Below are positions 16,490-24,460 of a stretch of 44,313 nucleotides of DNA, piece by piece; the first letter of the stretch is position 1, and the number at the start of each line of letters is the position of its first letter. The position numbers were made by a program, and so were the translations under genes. The notes beneath the pieces were generated by a model. It saw nothing but the letters and a program-made list of their open reading frames with translations, did not search any database and was not told the DNA's origin. The stretch comes from Phaeovulum sp. GTDB taxonomy: Bacteria; Pseudomonadota; Alphaproteobacteria; Rhodobacterales; Rhodobacteraceae. The stretch covers positions 1-44,313 of the forward strand of contig NZ_JAUXPI010000021.1 in assembly GCF_030684035.1 (NCBI RefSeq), written 5' to 3'.

Positions 16490-17320
16490 TCAGCGCTCCA
16501 TCCTGAGCATCCGGTCAAGGATGATCGCCACCACGACGATGATGAAGCCCGCCTCGAACCCGAGCGCGGTATTGACCGAATTGAGCGCCCGCACCACCGG
16601 CACCCCGAGCCCCGAGGCACCGACCAGCGCCGCGATCACCACCATCGAAAGCGACAGCATGATGGTCTGGTTCATCCCCGCCATGATCTGCGGCAGCGCA
16701 TAGGGTAATTCGACCTTCCAGAGCACCTGCCGCGGGGTGCCGCCAAAGGCGGTCGCGGCTTCCAGCAGCGGTTGCGGTGTCGAGGCGATGCCAAGATGGG
16801 TAAGCCGGATCGGCGCGGGCAGCACGAAAATCACCGTGGCGATCAGGCCCGGCACCATGCCGATGCCGAAAAATACAATCGCCGGAATAAGATAGACAAA
16901 GGTCGGCAGCGTCTGCATCAGATCGAGCACCGGGCGCATGGCGGCAAAAAGCCGTGGCCGGTGCGCCGCCGCGATGCCGATCGGCACGCCCACCGCCATG
17001 CACACGACGCAGGCCGAAAGCACCAGGGTCAGGCTTTCGGTGGTGGCTTTCCAATAGCCTTGATTGAGAATGAACAGGAACCCGGCCAGCACCAGCAAGG
17101 GGGTTTTCCAGTTGCGCTGCAAGGCGAAGGTGAGGGCCACGAACAGCGCCACGATCACCAGCGGGTTCGGCGTCTGCAATAGCCAGAGGATGGCTTCGAT
17201 CAGCGCCTGCATGACATCCGACACCAGATCGAAAAATCCGCCGGCATGCGCCTTCAACCAATCGAAAATCAGTTTCGCGGTGCGCCCGACCGGAATCTTG
17301 TAGGCGGTCAGCCAGTCCAT
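16490..17320 (-). CDS. choW: Choline ABC transporter, permease
   Basis: A 276-residue inner-membrane permease of the ProW/OpuA type with about six or seven spans. The binding-protein-dependent transport (EAA) loop is seen as EAATAFGGTPRQVLWKVELP, followed by ALPQIMAGMNQTIMLSLSMVVIAALVGASGLG. It forms the channel for choline delivered by ChoX. It sits 91 bp downstream of choX, separated by a GC-rich hairpin, and 2 bp upstream of choV. The start is ATG 17320. Confidence 0.92.
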   Translation of the reverse strand: MDWLTAYKIPVGRTAKLIFDWLKAHAGGFFDLVSDVMQALIEAILWLLQTPNPLVIVALFVALTFALQRNWKTPLLVLAGFLFILNQGYWKATTESLTLVLSACVVCMAVGVPIGIAAAHRPRLFAAMRPVLDLMQTLPTFVYLIPAIVFFGIGMVPGLIATVIFVLPAPIRLTHLGIASTPQPLLEAATAFGGTPRQVLWKVELPYALPQIMAGMNQTIMLSLSMVVIAALVGASGLGVPVVRALNSVNTALGFEAGFIIVVVAIILDRMLRMER

Positions 17321-17354
17321 GCATTGACCCCCGAGGCTCTGTTCAACGCGTCTT

Positions 17355-17405
17355 CATCGCAAAAGTACCCCGGGGGGTCCGGGGGGCTGGCCCCCCGGCC
17401 CGCCG
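17355..17405. repeat. GC-palindrome intergenic element, copy C, inside the cho operon
   Basis: A hairpin CCGGGGGG (17379-17386)/CCCCCCGG (17391-17398) with loop CTGG; on the minus strand it is followed by ACCCCCCGGGGTACTTTTGC. It fills the 91-bp gap between choX and choW. Such a hairpin could protect the 3' end of choX mRNA or partly terminate transcription, giving more binding protein than permease. It is the most GC-extreme copy, and its AT box is TACTTTTGC instead of ATATTTGGC. Confidence 0.7.
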
Positions 17406-17411
17406 GTTCGT

Positions 17412-18338
17412 TCACTTCAGCGCGGCGGTGACCGCGGCCAGCGCGTCGCCACCTGCTTTGGTGGTGACGCCTGCAAGCCAGGGTGCCAGCACCTCGGGAT
17501 GCGCGGCAAGCCAGGCCTTGGCGGCCGCGACAGGCTCGGCCCCGTCATTCAGGATCGCCCCCATGATCTCGTTTTCCAGCGCCAGGCTGAATTCGAGATT
17601 GGCAAGCAGCGCCCCGGTGTTGGGGCATTCGGCCACATAGCCCTTGCGGACATTGGTTGCGACTTCGGCACCACCGAAATCGGGGCCGAAGAAATCGTCG
17701 CCGCCCGCCAGGTAGGTCATCGCGAAATTGGCGTTCATCGGGTGCGGTTCCCAGCCGAGGAAGATGATCGCCTGCTTGTCGCCCGCCCGCGCCACCTGCG
17801 CCAGCATGCCCTGTTCCGAGCTTTCGATCAGCTCAAACCCTGCCAGCCCGAAGGCGTCGCCGCTGATCATGTCGAGGATCAGCCGGTTGCCGTCATTGCC
17901 CGGCTCGATGCCGTAGATCTTGCCGTCAAGTGCTGCCTTTTGGGTGACGATGTCATCGAAGCTGTCGATCCCCAGCGCCGCACCGGCGGCGTTGGTGGCA
18001 AGCGTGTATTTCGCGCCGACAAGGTTGGTGCGCAGCGTCTCGACCGTGCCCGCCTCGCGGTAGGGGGCGATATCGGCCTCCATGGTCGGCATCCAGTTGC
18101 CGAGGAACACATCGACATCGCCGGTGGAAAGCGCCGAATAGGTGACCGGCACCGACAGCAGCTTCACATCGGTTTCATAGCCAAGCGCGGTCAGCACAAA
18201 GCTGGCGACGGCGGTGGTGGCGGTGATGTCGGTCCAGCCGACATCGGAAAAAATCACCTTGTCGCAGCCCGCGGCATGGGCGGGCAACGCCAGTGCCAGC
18301 GTGGCGGCAGAGGCGAGAAGGGCGGTCTTGAGGTTCAT
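17412..18338 (-). CDS. choX: Choline ABC transporter, periplasmic substrate-binding protein
   Basis: A 308-residue exported protein; the signal peptide ends near PAHAAG (residue 23). The aromatic box known from Sinorhizobium ChoX (W43, D45, W90, Y119, N156, W205) maps onto W35, D37, W82, Y111, N148 and W196 here, almost all with the same offset of eight, in SDVGWTD, LGNWMP, GAKYTL, EPGNDGNR and LGWEPHP. This strongly supports choline, possibly also acetylcholine or betaine, as ligand. First gene of choXWV; ATG 18338 has GGGAG upstream. It is divergent from betI across an 88-bp region containing the BetI-like palindrome. Confidence 0.93.
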   Translation of the reverse strand: MNLKTALLASAATLALALPAHAAGCDKVIFSDVGWTDITATTAVASFVLTALGYETDVKLLSVPVTYSALSTGDVDVFLGNWMPTMEADIAPYREAGTVETLRTNLVGAKYTLATNAAGAALGIDSFDDIVTQKAALDGKIYGIEPGNDGNRLILDMISGDAFGLAGFELIESSEQGMLAQVARAGDKQAIIFLGWEPHPMNANFAMTYLAGGDDFFGPDFGGAEVATNVRKGYVAECPNTGALLANLEFSLALENEIMGAILNDGAEPVAAAKAWLAAHPEVLAPWLAGVTTKAGGDALAAVTAALK

Positions 18339-18362
18339 GTTCGGCTCCCTGGGACGTTTTTG

Positions 18363-18382
18363 TTGATTGACGAGTCAATAAA
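18363..18382. promoter_or_regulatory. Probable BetI operator between choX and betI
   Basis: TTGATTGACGAGTCAATAAA contains the perfect inverted repeat ATTGAC (18366-18371)-GA-GTCAAT (18374-18379), with TT/AA outside. It is the only strong palindrome in the 88-bp region between the two divergent starts, and it overlaps a possible -35 hexamer (TTGACG) for betI. BetI, a TetR-type repressor, is known to bind AT-rich palindromes of this kind and to release them when choline is present, so one site could control both operons. Confidence 0.7.
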
Positions 18383-18426
18383 CTTGCCTGTAGCTCGGTT
18401 TGGCAAGCTTTTTTTGCGAGGATGCC

Positions 18427-19005
18427 ATGCCCAAGCTTGGGGCCGAGCCTATCCGAAGGGCGGCTTTGGTGAAAGCCACCATTGAAATGGTGGGCGACGG
18501 CGGCTCGCTGGATGTCACCGTGGCGCAGATTGCGCGGCGCGCGGGCATGTCTTCGGCGCTGGCGCATCACTATTTCGGCTCCAAGGAGCAGATATTCCTG
18601 GCCGCGATGCGGGCGATTCTATCGATCTACGCCGCCGAGGTGCGCGGCGCACTGGTGGTGGCCGAGGGCCACGCCGGGCGGCTTCGCGCCATCGTGCATG
18701 CCTCGTTCGCGCCCGGCTCGTTTCGCCGCGAGGCGATCGGCGCATGGCTCAACTTCTACGTTCTGGCGCAGACCGCACCCGAAGCGCGCCGTCTGCTTGC
18801 GGTCTATCAGCGCCGCCTGCACTCCAACCTGATGCACGATCTCAAACCGATTGTTGGCGCGCGGGCGGGCGGTGTGGCGCGCGGCCTCGGCGCGCTGATC
18901 GACGGGGTTTACATCCGCGCAGCGCTGCAACCGGGTGCCACCGACCGGCGCGCGGCAGCGGCGCTGGTGCTTGCATATCTTGACCGCGAATTGGAGGGGG
19001 CGTGA
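18427..19005 (+). CDS. betI: Transcriptional repressor BetI (TetR family)
   Basis: A 192-residue regulator. The start [19 protein letters not shown] is typical of BetI. The HTH occupies about residues 26-50, [28 protein letters not shown]. The C-terminal ligand domain retains [29 protein letters not shown] and the [11 protein letters not shown] helix. It represses choline-oxidation genes until choline is present. ATG 18427 is preferred over the upstream start at 18400 because it gives the family N-terminus and follows a GAGG site. The stop overlaps the betB start (TGATG), indicating coupled translation of betI-betB-betA. Confidence 0.93.
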   Translation: MPKLGAEPIRRAALVKATIEMVGDGGSLDVTVAQIARRAGMSSALAHHYFGSKEQIFLAAMRAILSIYAAEVRGALVVAEGHAGRLRAIVHASFAPGSFRREAIGAWLNFYVLAQTAPEARRLLAVYQRRLHSNLMHDLKPIVGARAGGVARGLGALIDGVYIRAALQPGATDRRAAAALVLAYLDRELEGA

Positions 19006-20456
19006 TGCGCGCTGAACCGAAAGCGAGCCATTTTGTCGATGGTGCCTGGCTGGAAGACAGCGCCGGCGCGCCGATCGAGGTGATCTATCCCGGCACCGGC
19101 GAGGTGATTGCGCGGCTGCATGCGGCGACGCCTGCGGTGATCGAGGCGGCGCTGGCGAGTGCGGCGCGGGCGCAAGGTGCCTGGGCGGCGCTGCGGCCGG
19201 TGGAACGCGGCCGCATCTTGCACCGCGCGGCGGAACTGATCCGGGTGCGGGGCGAAGAGCTGGCGGTGCTGGAAACGCTCGACACCGGCAAGCCGTTGCA
19301 GGAAACCCGGGTTGCCGACTGGCCTTCGGGGGCGGATGCGCTGGAATATTTCGCCGGGCTTGCGGCCACCGTCACCGGCGAAACGATCCCGCTGGGGCGC
19401 GATTTCGTTTATACCCTGCGCGAGCCGCTCGGGGTCTGCGTCGGAATTGGCGCGTGGAATTACCCGAGCCAGATTGCCTGCTGGAAGGCGGCACCTGCGC
19501 TGGCGCTTGGCAATGCGATGGTGTTCAAACCCTCCGAGGTGACGCCGCTGGGGGCGCTGCAACTGGCCGCGATCCTGACCGAGGCGGGGCTGCCCGCCGG
19601 GCTTTTCAACGTGGTGCAGGGGATGGGCGCGGTGGGGGCGGCGCTGGTGGCCGATGCGCGCGTTGCCAAGGTTTCGCTGACCGGATCGGTGGCGACCGGC
19701 AAGCGGGTTTACACTGCAGCCGCTGCCGGGATGAAGGCGGTGACGATGGAGCTTGGCGGCAAATCGCCGCTGATCGTTTTTGAAGACGCCAGCCTTGAGG
19801 ATGCGGTGGGCGCGGCGATGCTTGGCAATTTCTATTCGTCGGGGCAGGTCTGCTCGAACGGCACGCGGGTCTTCGTGCAAAAGCGACTAAAGGCGGCGTT
19901 TCTGGCGCGGCTGGCCGAGCGCGTTGCAGGCATTGTGGCGGGTGATCCGCTTGACCCCGCAACGCAGTTCGGGCCGCTGGTGAGCGCGGCGCAGGTGGCC
20001 CGCGTGCTGGGCTACATCGAGCGCGCCAGGGCGGAAGGCGCGCGGCTTGTCTGCGGCGGCGGCCCCGGCAACGCCGGGCCGCTGTTCGTGCAGCCCACGG
20101 TCTTTGCCGATGTCACCGACGGCATGGAAATTGCCCGCGAGGAAGTCTTTGGCCCGGTGATGGCGGTGCTTGAGTTCGACACCGAGGCCGAGGTGGTGGC
20201 ACGGGCCAATGCCACGCCCTACGGCCTTGCGGCGGGGGTGTTTACCGCCGACATGGCGCGCGCGCATCGGGTGATCGGCGCATTGCAGGCGGGAACCACC
20301 TGGATCAACGCCTATAACCTGACCCCGGTCGAGGCCCCGTTCGGAGCGGTCAAGGCATCGGGGCTCGGGCGCGAAAACGGGCGCGCGGCGGTGGAGCACT
20401 ATAGCCGGGTGAAATCGGTCTATGTCGGCCTCGGCCCGGTCGAGGCACCTTACTAG
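19005..20456 (+). CDS. betB: Betaine-aldehyde dehydrogenase
   Basis: A 483-residue NAD(P)-dependent aldehyde dehydrogenase oxidising betaine aldehyde to glycine betaine. Features in order: the cofactor site region [28 protein letters not shown], the general base in [12 protein letters not shown], the catalytic cysteine in [23 protein letters not shown] and the C-terminal [14 protein letters not shown]. Length agrees with E. coli BetB (490). ATG 19005 shares one base with the betI stop and has GGAGGGG upstream; a GTG at 19002 is the alternative. A palindromic element separates it from betA. Confidence 0.94.
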   Translation: MRAEPKASHFVDGAWLEDSAGAPIEVIYPGTGEVIARLHAATPAVIEAALASAARAQGAWAALRPVERGRILHRAAELIRVRGEELAVLETLDTGKPLQETRVADWPSGADALEYFAGLAATVTGETIPLGRDFVYTLREPLGVCVGIGAWNYPSQIACWKAAPALALGNAMVFKPSEVTPLGALQLAAILTEAGLPAGLFNVVQGMGAVGAALVADARVAKVSLTGSVATGKRVYTAAAAGMKAVTMELGGKSPLIVFEDASLEDAVGAAMLGNFYSSGQVCSNGTRVFVQKRLKAAFLARLAERVAGIVAGDPLDPATQFGPLVSAAQVARVLGYIERARAEGARLVCGGGPGNAGPLFVQPTVFADVTDGMEIAREEVFGPVMAVLEFDTEAEVVARANATPYGLAAGVFTADMARAHRVIGALQAGTTWINAYNLTPVEAPFGAVKASGLGRENGRAAVEHYSRVKSVYVGLGPVEAPY

Positions 20457-20457
20457 C

Positions 20458-20510
20458 GAAGCCGGGGGCGCTTCGCCCCCCGGACCCCCCGAGGGTATTT
20501 TGGCATTGAA
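20458..20510. repeat. GC-palindrome intergenic element, copy D, between betB and betA
   Basis: Immediately after the betB stop: hairpin CCGGGGGCG (20462-20470)/CGCCCCCCGG (20474-20483, one extra C), then ACCCCCCGAGGGTATTTTGGCATTGAAG. The reverse complement of copy B (5977-6025) matches nearly base for base, including the flanking GAAG. As in copy C, it lies inside a probable operon. Confidence 0.75.
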
Positions 20511-20541
20511 GAAGCCCGGGTCGCCGGGAAGGATGGGCGGA

Positions 20542-22200
20542 ATGGAAGCGGATTTCGTGATTGTGGGGGCAGGCTCGGCAGGTTCGGCGATGGCCTATCG
20601 GCTGGCCGAGGCGGGCCGCCGGGTGATTGTCATCGAGCATGGCGGCACCGATATGGGGCCGTTCATCCAGATGCCCGCGGCGCTGAGCTACCCGATGAAC
20701 ATGGGGCTTTATGACTGGGGCCTGAAGACCGAGCCCGAGCCGCATCTGGGCGGCAGGGTGCTGGTGACGCCGCGCGGCAAGGTGCTTGGCGGATCCTCCA
20801 GCATCAACGGCATGGTCTATGTGCGCGGCCACGCCAAGGATTTCGACCATTGGGCAGAGCAGGGCGCGGCGGGTTGGGGCTATGCCGATGTCTTGCCCTA
20901 TTTCAAGCGGCAAGAGCACTGGCACGGCGGCGCGGAGGCTGGCGACGGTGTCTGGCGCGGCAATGCGGGGCCTTTGCATGTGACCCGAGGGCTGCGTGCC
21001 AACCCGCTTTTTGCCGCCTTCATCGAAGCCGGGCGGCAGGCAGGCTATCCGGTGACGGCAGATGCGAACGGTGCGCAACAGGAAGGCTTTGGTCCGATGG
21101 ACGCGACGATCTGGCGCGGGCGGCGCTGGTCGGCGGCGAATGCCTACCTCAGGCCCGCGATGAAAACCGGCAACTGCACGGTAGTGCGGGGGCTGGCGCG
21201 GCGGGTGGTGCTGCGCGAAGGCCGCGCGGTGGGGGTGGAGGTGGAACGCTCGGGGCGCATCGAGGTGATCGGCGCGCGGGCCGAGGTGATACTGGCCGCA
21301 TCGTCGCTTAATACGCCAAAGCTGCTGATGCTTTCGGGCATCGGACCTGGTGCCCATCTGGCCGAGCATGGCGTGCCGGTGCTGGCGGACCGGCCCGGCG
21401 TGGGCGCGAACCTGCAGGACCATCTGGAAATCTACATGCAGTTTGCCGCAGCCCAGCCAGTGACGCTGTTCAAGTACTGGAACCTCTGGGGCAAGGGGCT
21501 GATCGGGGCGCAGTGGCTGTTCACCGGCAAGGGGCTCGGGGCGTCGAACCAGTTCGAGGCTTGCGGCTTCATCCGCTCTGCCGCGGGCGTGGAATACCCC
21601 GATATCCAGTACCATTTCCTGCCGATTGCGGTGCGTTACGATGGCCGCGCGGTGGCCGAGGGGCACGGATTTCAGGCGCATGTCGGGCCGATGCGGTCGA
21701 AATCGCGCGGCGCGGTCACGCTCCGCTCAGCCGACCCGAAGGCGGCACCGGTGATCCGCTTCAACTACATGAGCCACCCGGACGACTGGGAAGAGTTTCG
21801 CCGCTGCATTCGCCTGACCCGCGAGATCTTTGCGCAACCGGCGATGGCGGCGCATGTGAAACACGAGATCCAGCCGGGGCAGGGGGTTGCGAGCGACGCC
21901 GAGATTGACGGCTTCATCCGCGCCCATGCCGAAAGCGCCTTTCACCCCTGCGGCACGGCACGGATGGGCCGCGCCGATGACCCGCTGGCGGTGGTGGACC
22001 CTGCCTGCCGGGTGATCGGGGTGGAGGGGCTGCGGGTAGCCGACAGCTCGATTTTCCCGCGGGTGACCAATGGCAACCTCAACGCGCCCTCGATCATGGT
22101 CGGTGAAAAGGCCGCCGATCTGGTGCTGGGGCGCGCGCCGCTGGCCGCCGAGAATGCCGAGCCATGGGTGAACCCGAACTGGCAGACAAGCCAGCGCTGA
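20542..22200 (+). CDS. betA: Choline dehydrogenase (GMC oxidoreductase)
   Basis: A 552-residue FAD enzyme of the inner membrane that oxidises choline to betaine aldehyde and passes electrons to the respiratory chain. The N-terminal dinucleotide fold is [21 protein letters not shown]; the GMC signatures are [19 protein letters not shown] and [18 protein letters not shown]; the active-site His/Asn are in [11 protein letters not shown] and [10 protein letters not shown]. Length fits E. coli BetA (556). ATG 20542 (MEADFVIVG) is chosen over ATG 20533 because the family begins right at this motif and a purine-rich site fits it better. Last gene of betI-betB-betA. Confidence 0.94.
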   Translation: MEADFVIVGAGSAGSAMAYRLAEAGRRVIVIEHGGTDMGPFIQMPAALSYPMNMGLYDWGLKTEPEPHLGGRVLVTPRGKVLGGSSSINGMVYVRGHAKDFDHWAEQGAAGWGYADVLPYFKRQEHWHGGAEAGDGVWRGNAGPLHVTRGLRANPLFAAFIEAGRQAGYPVTADANGAQQEGFGPMDATIWRGRRWSAANAYLRPAMKTGNCTVVRGLARRVVLREGRAVGVEVERSGRIEVIGARAEVILAASSLNTPKLLMLSGIGPGAHLAEHGVPVLADRPGVGANLQDHLEIYMQFAAAQPVTLFKYWNLWGKGLIGAQWLFTGKGLGASNQFEACGFIRSAAGVEYPDIQYHFLPIAVRYDGRAVAEGHGFQAHVGPMRSKSRGAVTLRSADPKAAPVIRFNYMSHPDDWEEFRRCIRLTREIFAQPAMAAHVKHEIQPGQGVASDAEIDGFIRAHAESAFHPCGTARMGRADDPLAVVDPACRVIGVEGLRVADSSIFPRVTNGNLNAPSIMVGEKAADLVLGRAPLAAENAEPWVNPNWQTSQR

Positions 22201-22232
22201 GGCGCGGCGTTAACGAAGGCATACCAGCGCTG

Positions 22233-22260
22233 TTGACATCATACCCCGCCGCCACAATAT
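22233..22260 (+). promoter_or_regulatory. Candidate promoter giving a near-leaderless nuclease mRNA
   Basis: A perfect -35 box TTGACA (22233-22238), 16-bp spacer and CAATAT (22255-22260). Initiation would be expected about 7 nt downstream, at or next to ATG 22268. No Shine-Dalgarno is seen. Confidence 0.5.
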
Positions 22261-22267
22261 GCGGGGC

Positions 22268-22912
22268 ATGTTAAGGATTTGTTCACTTCTCGTTCTGGTT
22301 GTGCTGGCGCAGCCTGTGGTTGCGCAGACGCTGGTCGGAACGGCGCGCGTGGTTGATGGCGATACGCTGGTGCTCGCGGGTGAACGGGTGCGCCTTTACG
22401 GGATAGATGCGCCGGAAACCGGCCAGACCTGCCGCGATGCGGCGGGTGCGGCCTGGGATTGCGGCGGCTTTGCCACCGGGGCACTGGCGGCGCTTGCGGC
22501 GGCGGAAATGCGTTGCGATGGCGTCGAGCGGGATCGCTATGACCGGCTGGTGGCGCGGTGCCGGGCCGCTGGTGCCGATGTCGGCGCGGCGCTGGTTGAG
22601 GCGGGTGCCGCCTTTGCCTATGCCCGCTACGCCGCCGATTACCTGCCGCATGAAGCCCGGGCCCGCGCCGCAGGGCGGGGGGTCTGGTCGGGGCAGGCCG
22701 AGCGGCCCGAGGTGGTGCGCGCATTCGGCGGCACCGCGGGCGCGCCCGAGGGCTGCGCGATCAAGGGCAATATTTCGGGCAACGGGCGGCTTTACCATCT
22801 TCCGGGCAGCCGCGGCTACGCCGCCACCACGATCAGCACCGCCAAGGGCGAACGCTGGTTCTGTTCGGAAGATCAAGCAGTTGCCGCCGGTTGGGTGAAA
22901 GCGCGCGGCTAG
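22268..22912 (+). CDS. Secreted thermonuclease (SNase-like) family protein
   Basis: A 214-residue exported protein. The signal peptide MLRICSLLVLVVLAQPVVAQ is followed by an SNase (OB-fold) domain: ARVVDGDTLVLAGERVRLYGIDAPE, where R42 and E50 correspond to the catalytic Arg/Glu of staphylococcal nuclease, and ERDRYDRLVARC as the third catalytic segment. After about residue 155 comes a separate Cys-containing module (CAIKGNISGNGRLYHLPG... ERWFCSEDQAVAAGWVKARG) that often ends Rhodobacteraceae nucleases. It is likely periplasmic or secreted and cuts nucleic acids. An in-frame ATG at 22259 is the alternative start; promoter position favours 22268. Confidence 0.85.
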   Translation: MLRICSLLVLVVLAQPVVAQTLVGTARVVDGDTLVLAGERVRLYGIDAPETGQTCRDAAGAAWDCGGFATGALAALAAAEMRCDGVERDRYDRLVARCRAAGADVGAALVEAGAAFAYARYAADYLPHEARARAAGRGVWSGQAERPEVVRAFGGTAGAPEGCAIKGNISGNGRLYHLPGSRGYAATTISTAKGERWFCSEDQAVAAGWVKARG

Positions 22913-22913
22913 A

Positions 22914-22957
22914 GCCTGTCCGGCAAAAGTGGGCACCGGTTTTGTCGCAAGACAGGC
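22914..22957. repeat. Inverted repeat 3' of the nuclease gene, first unit
   Basis: GCCTGTC (22914-22920)/GACAGGC (22951-22957) encloses CAAAA (22924-22928)/TTTTG (22940-22944) around GTGGGCACCGG. The inner AAAAGTGGGCACCGGTTTT resembles a palindrome I recall as widespread between genes in alphaproteobacteria. It begins 2 nt after the nuclease stop and may be its terminator. Confidence 0.5.
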
Positions 22958-22969
22958 GCAAACCAGCAA

Positions 22970-23015
22970 GCTGACACCTGTCCGGCGCTTCTGTCAGCGC
23001 CAGACAGGTGTCAGC
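22970..23015. repeat. Long hairpin between convergent nuclease and pccR genes
   Basis: A perfect 13-bp arm GCTGACACCTGTC (22970-22982)/GACAGGTGTCAGC (23003-23015), one mismatch pair, then GGCGC (22984-22988)/GCGCC (22997-23001) with an 8-nt loop. The right arm touches the pccR stop codon. There is no T-run, so it is an mRNA-end hairpin or a mobile palindrome more than a classic terminator. Confidence 0.65.
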
Positions 23016-24410
23016 TCAGGCGATGTCGTAGGGCAGCACGCCGCGGCTGTCGGGATTGACCCGCAGGCGGCGTTCCAGTGGCGGCACCGAGCGCTGGTGG
23101 CAATCGCGCCTTTCGCAGATCCGGCAGGAAATGCCGATCGGTTGATAGGCGCGGGGGTTGGCCAGTTCCATGTCGTCGGCATAAACGAGACCGCGCGCGT
23201 GGCTGACCTCGCAGCCAAGGCCGATCGCGTAGCGGCGCACTGGTGCGTGAAACGAGCCGCCGGTTTTCGAGACATCGCGGGCAAGGCACAAATAGCGCAC
23301 CCCATCCGGGGTTTCCGCCAGTTGCCGCAGAAAACGCCCCGGCGTTTCAAAGGCCTGATGCACATTCCAGAGCGGGCAGGCACCGCCAAAGCGGGCGAAT
23401 TGCAGCCGTGTGGCAGAATGGCGCTTGGTGATCGTGCCGGCCTGATCGACCCGCACGAAGAAAAATGGAATCCCCTTGGCACCGGGCCGCTGCAACGTTG
23501 AAAGCCGGTGCGCGATCTGCTCGATACTGGCCCCGAAGCGGTCGGCGAGGCGCTCAAGATCGTGCCGGGTTTCCTGCGCAGCGGCCTGAAAGACGCGGTA
23601 GGGCAGGAGCGCGGCCCCGGCGAAGTAATTTGCCAGCCCGATCTTGGCAATCGCCCGCGCGGTATCGGATTGAAAGCGGGCGAGGTCGAGCGTTGCCTCC
23701 AGAAGCTCGTTCTGGGTGATCAGCGCGACCTGATGCAAAAGCTGAAACGCCCGCGTCGGGGCCCCGACGCGGGTGGATAGCGTGAGCAGGTTGCCCTCGC
23801 GGTGGCGAATGGCGGAAACATCTGAAAATTGAACTTTTATCCCCCGCGCACCCAGCGCTTCCGTCGCCCTGGTTACCGGGTCTATGCGCTTGCCATCCGG
23901 GCAGGAAAACCGCTCTGCCGCGCGATCGACCGCATCGAGGTAATTATCGCAATAGTGAAAGAAGTCGCGCACCTCCTCCCATGGGCTGACTACCGTCAGA
24001 CCGCCCTCGCGGCCGAGCGCTTCATCAAAGCTCGCAAGCCTTTCGTGACCCTGCCGATAGGCGCGGTGCAGTTCGAGAAAGGCCCGCGCCAGCGCCGGGG
24101 CATTCGAGGCGGCAAGCCGCAGATCGGCCAGTGGCGGCGTCAGATCGGCAAATACCGGGTCGGCCAGCGCCTCGCGCATGTCGCTGACCAGCCGCTCGGC
24201 ATCGCCCACGGAAAGCTCGGTCACATCCAGCCCGAATTCGCCCGCAAGGCCCAGCACGACGCCCGCCGAAACCGGGCGGTGGTTGTTTTCCATCTGGTTG
24301 AGATAGGGCAGCGAGACCCCGAGCCGGTCGGCAAAGACCTTTTGTGTCAGCCCGAGCCGGGCCCGGGTTTCGCGCAGCTTGACGCCAGCATAGAGCTTTT
24401 GCGTGGCCAT
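23016..24410 (-). CDS. pccR: Short-chain fatty acyl-CoA regulator family protein, PccR-like
   Basis: A 464-residue regulator of the ScfR family. The N-terminal HTH is LRETRARLGLTQKVFADRLG...YLNQMENNHRP (about residues 12-45); the middle is an IrrE/ImmA-like domain whose helix reads FQLLHQVALI, without a metalloprotease HExxH; the C-terminal domain is cysteine-rich, ending ISCRICERRDCHQRSVPPL. In Rhodobacter sphaeroides PccR is needed to induce pccB on propionate or acetate and is thought to act at TTTGCAAA motifs. Such boxes occur 14 and 34 nt before this start and before pccB. ATG 24410 has GGAGG upstream. The same strand carries an MFS gene upstream. Confidence 0.88.
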   Translation of the reverse strand: MATQKLYAGVKLRETRARLGLTQKVFADRLGVSLPYLNQMENNHRPVSAGVVLGLAGEFGLDVTELSVGDAERLVSDMREALADPVFADLTPPLADLRLAASNAPALARAFLELHRAYRQGHERLASFDEALGREGGLTVVSPWEEVRDFFHYCDNYLDAVDRAAERFSCPDGKRIDPVTRATEALGARGIKVQFSDVSAIRHREGNLLTLSTRVGAPTRAFQLLHQVALITQNELLEATLDLARFQSDTARAIAKIGLANYFAGAALLPYRVFQAAAQETRHDLERLADRFGASIEQIAHRLSTLQRPGAKGIPFFFVRVDQAGTITKRHSATRLQFARFGGACPLWNVHQAFETPGRFLRQLAETPDGVRYLCLARDVSKTGGSFHAPVRRYAIGLGCEVSHARGLVYADDMELANPRAYQPIGISCRICERRDCHQRSVPPLERRLRVNPDSRGVLPYDIA

Positions 24411-24423
24411 GATGCCTCCGAAA

Positions 24424-24451
24424 TTTGCAAAACCACCCTAGGCTTTGCAAA
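24424..24451. promoter_or_regulatory. Paired TTTGCAAA boxes before pccR (predicted PccR sites)
   Basis: Two perfect TTTGCAAA palindromes at 24424-24431 and 24444-24451, separated by 12 bp, so their centres are 20 bp (two helical turns) apart. They lie just upstream of the pccR start, where binding would cover the promoter, suggesting autoregulation. R. sphaeroides was reported to use the same octamer with a 4-bp spacer before pccB. Confidence 0.75.
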
Positions 24452-24460
24452 GCCGCGACG

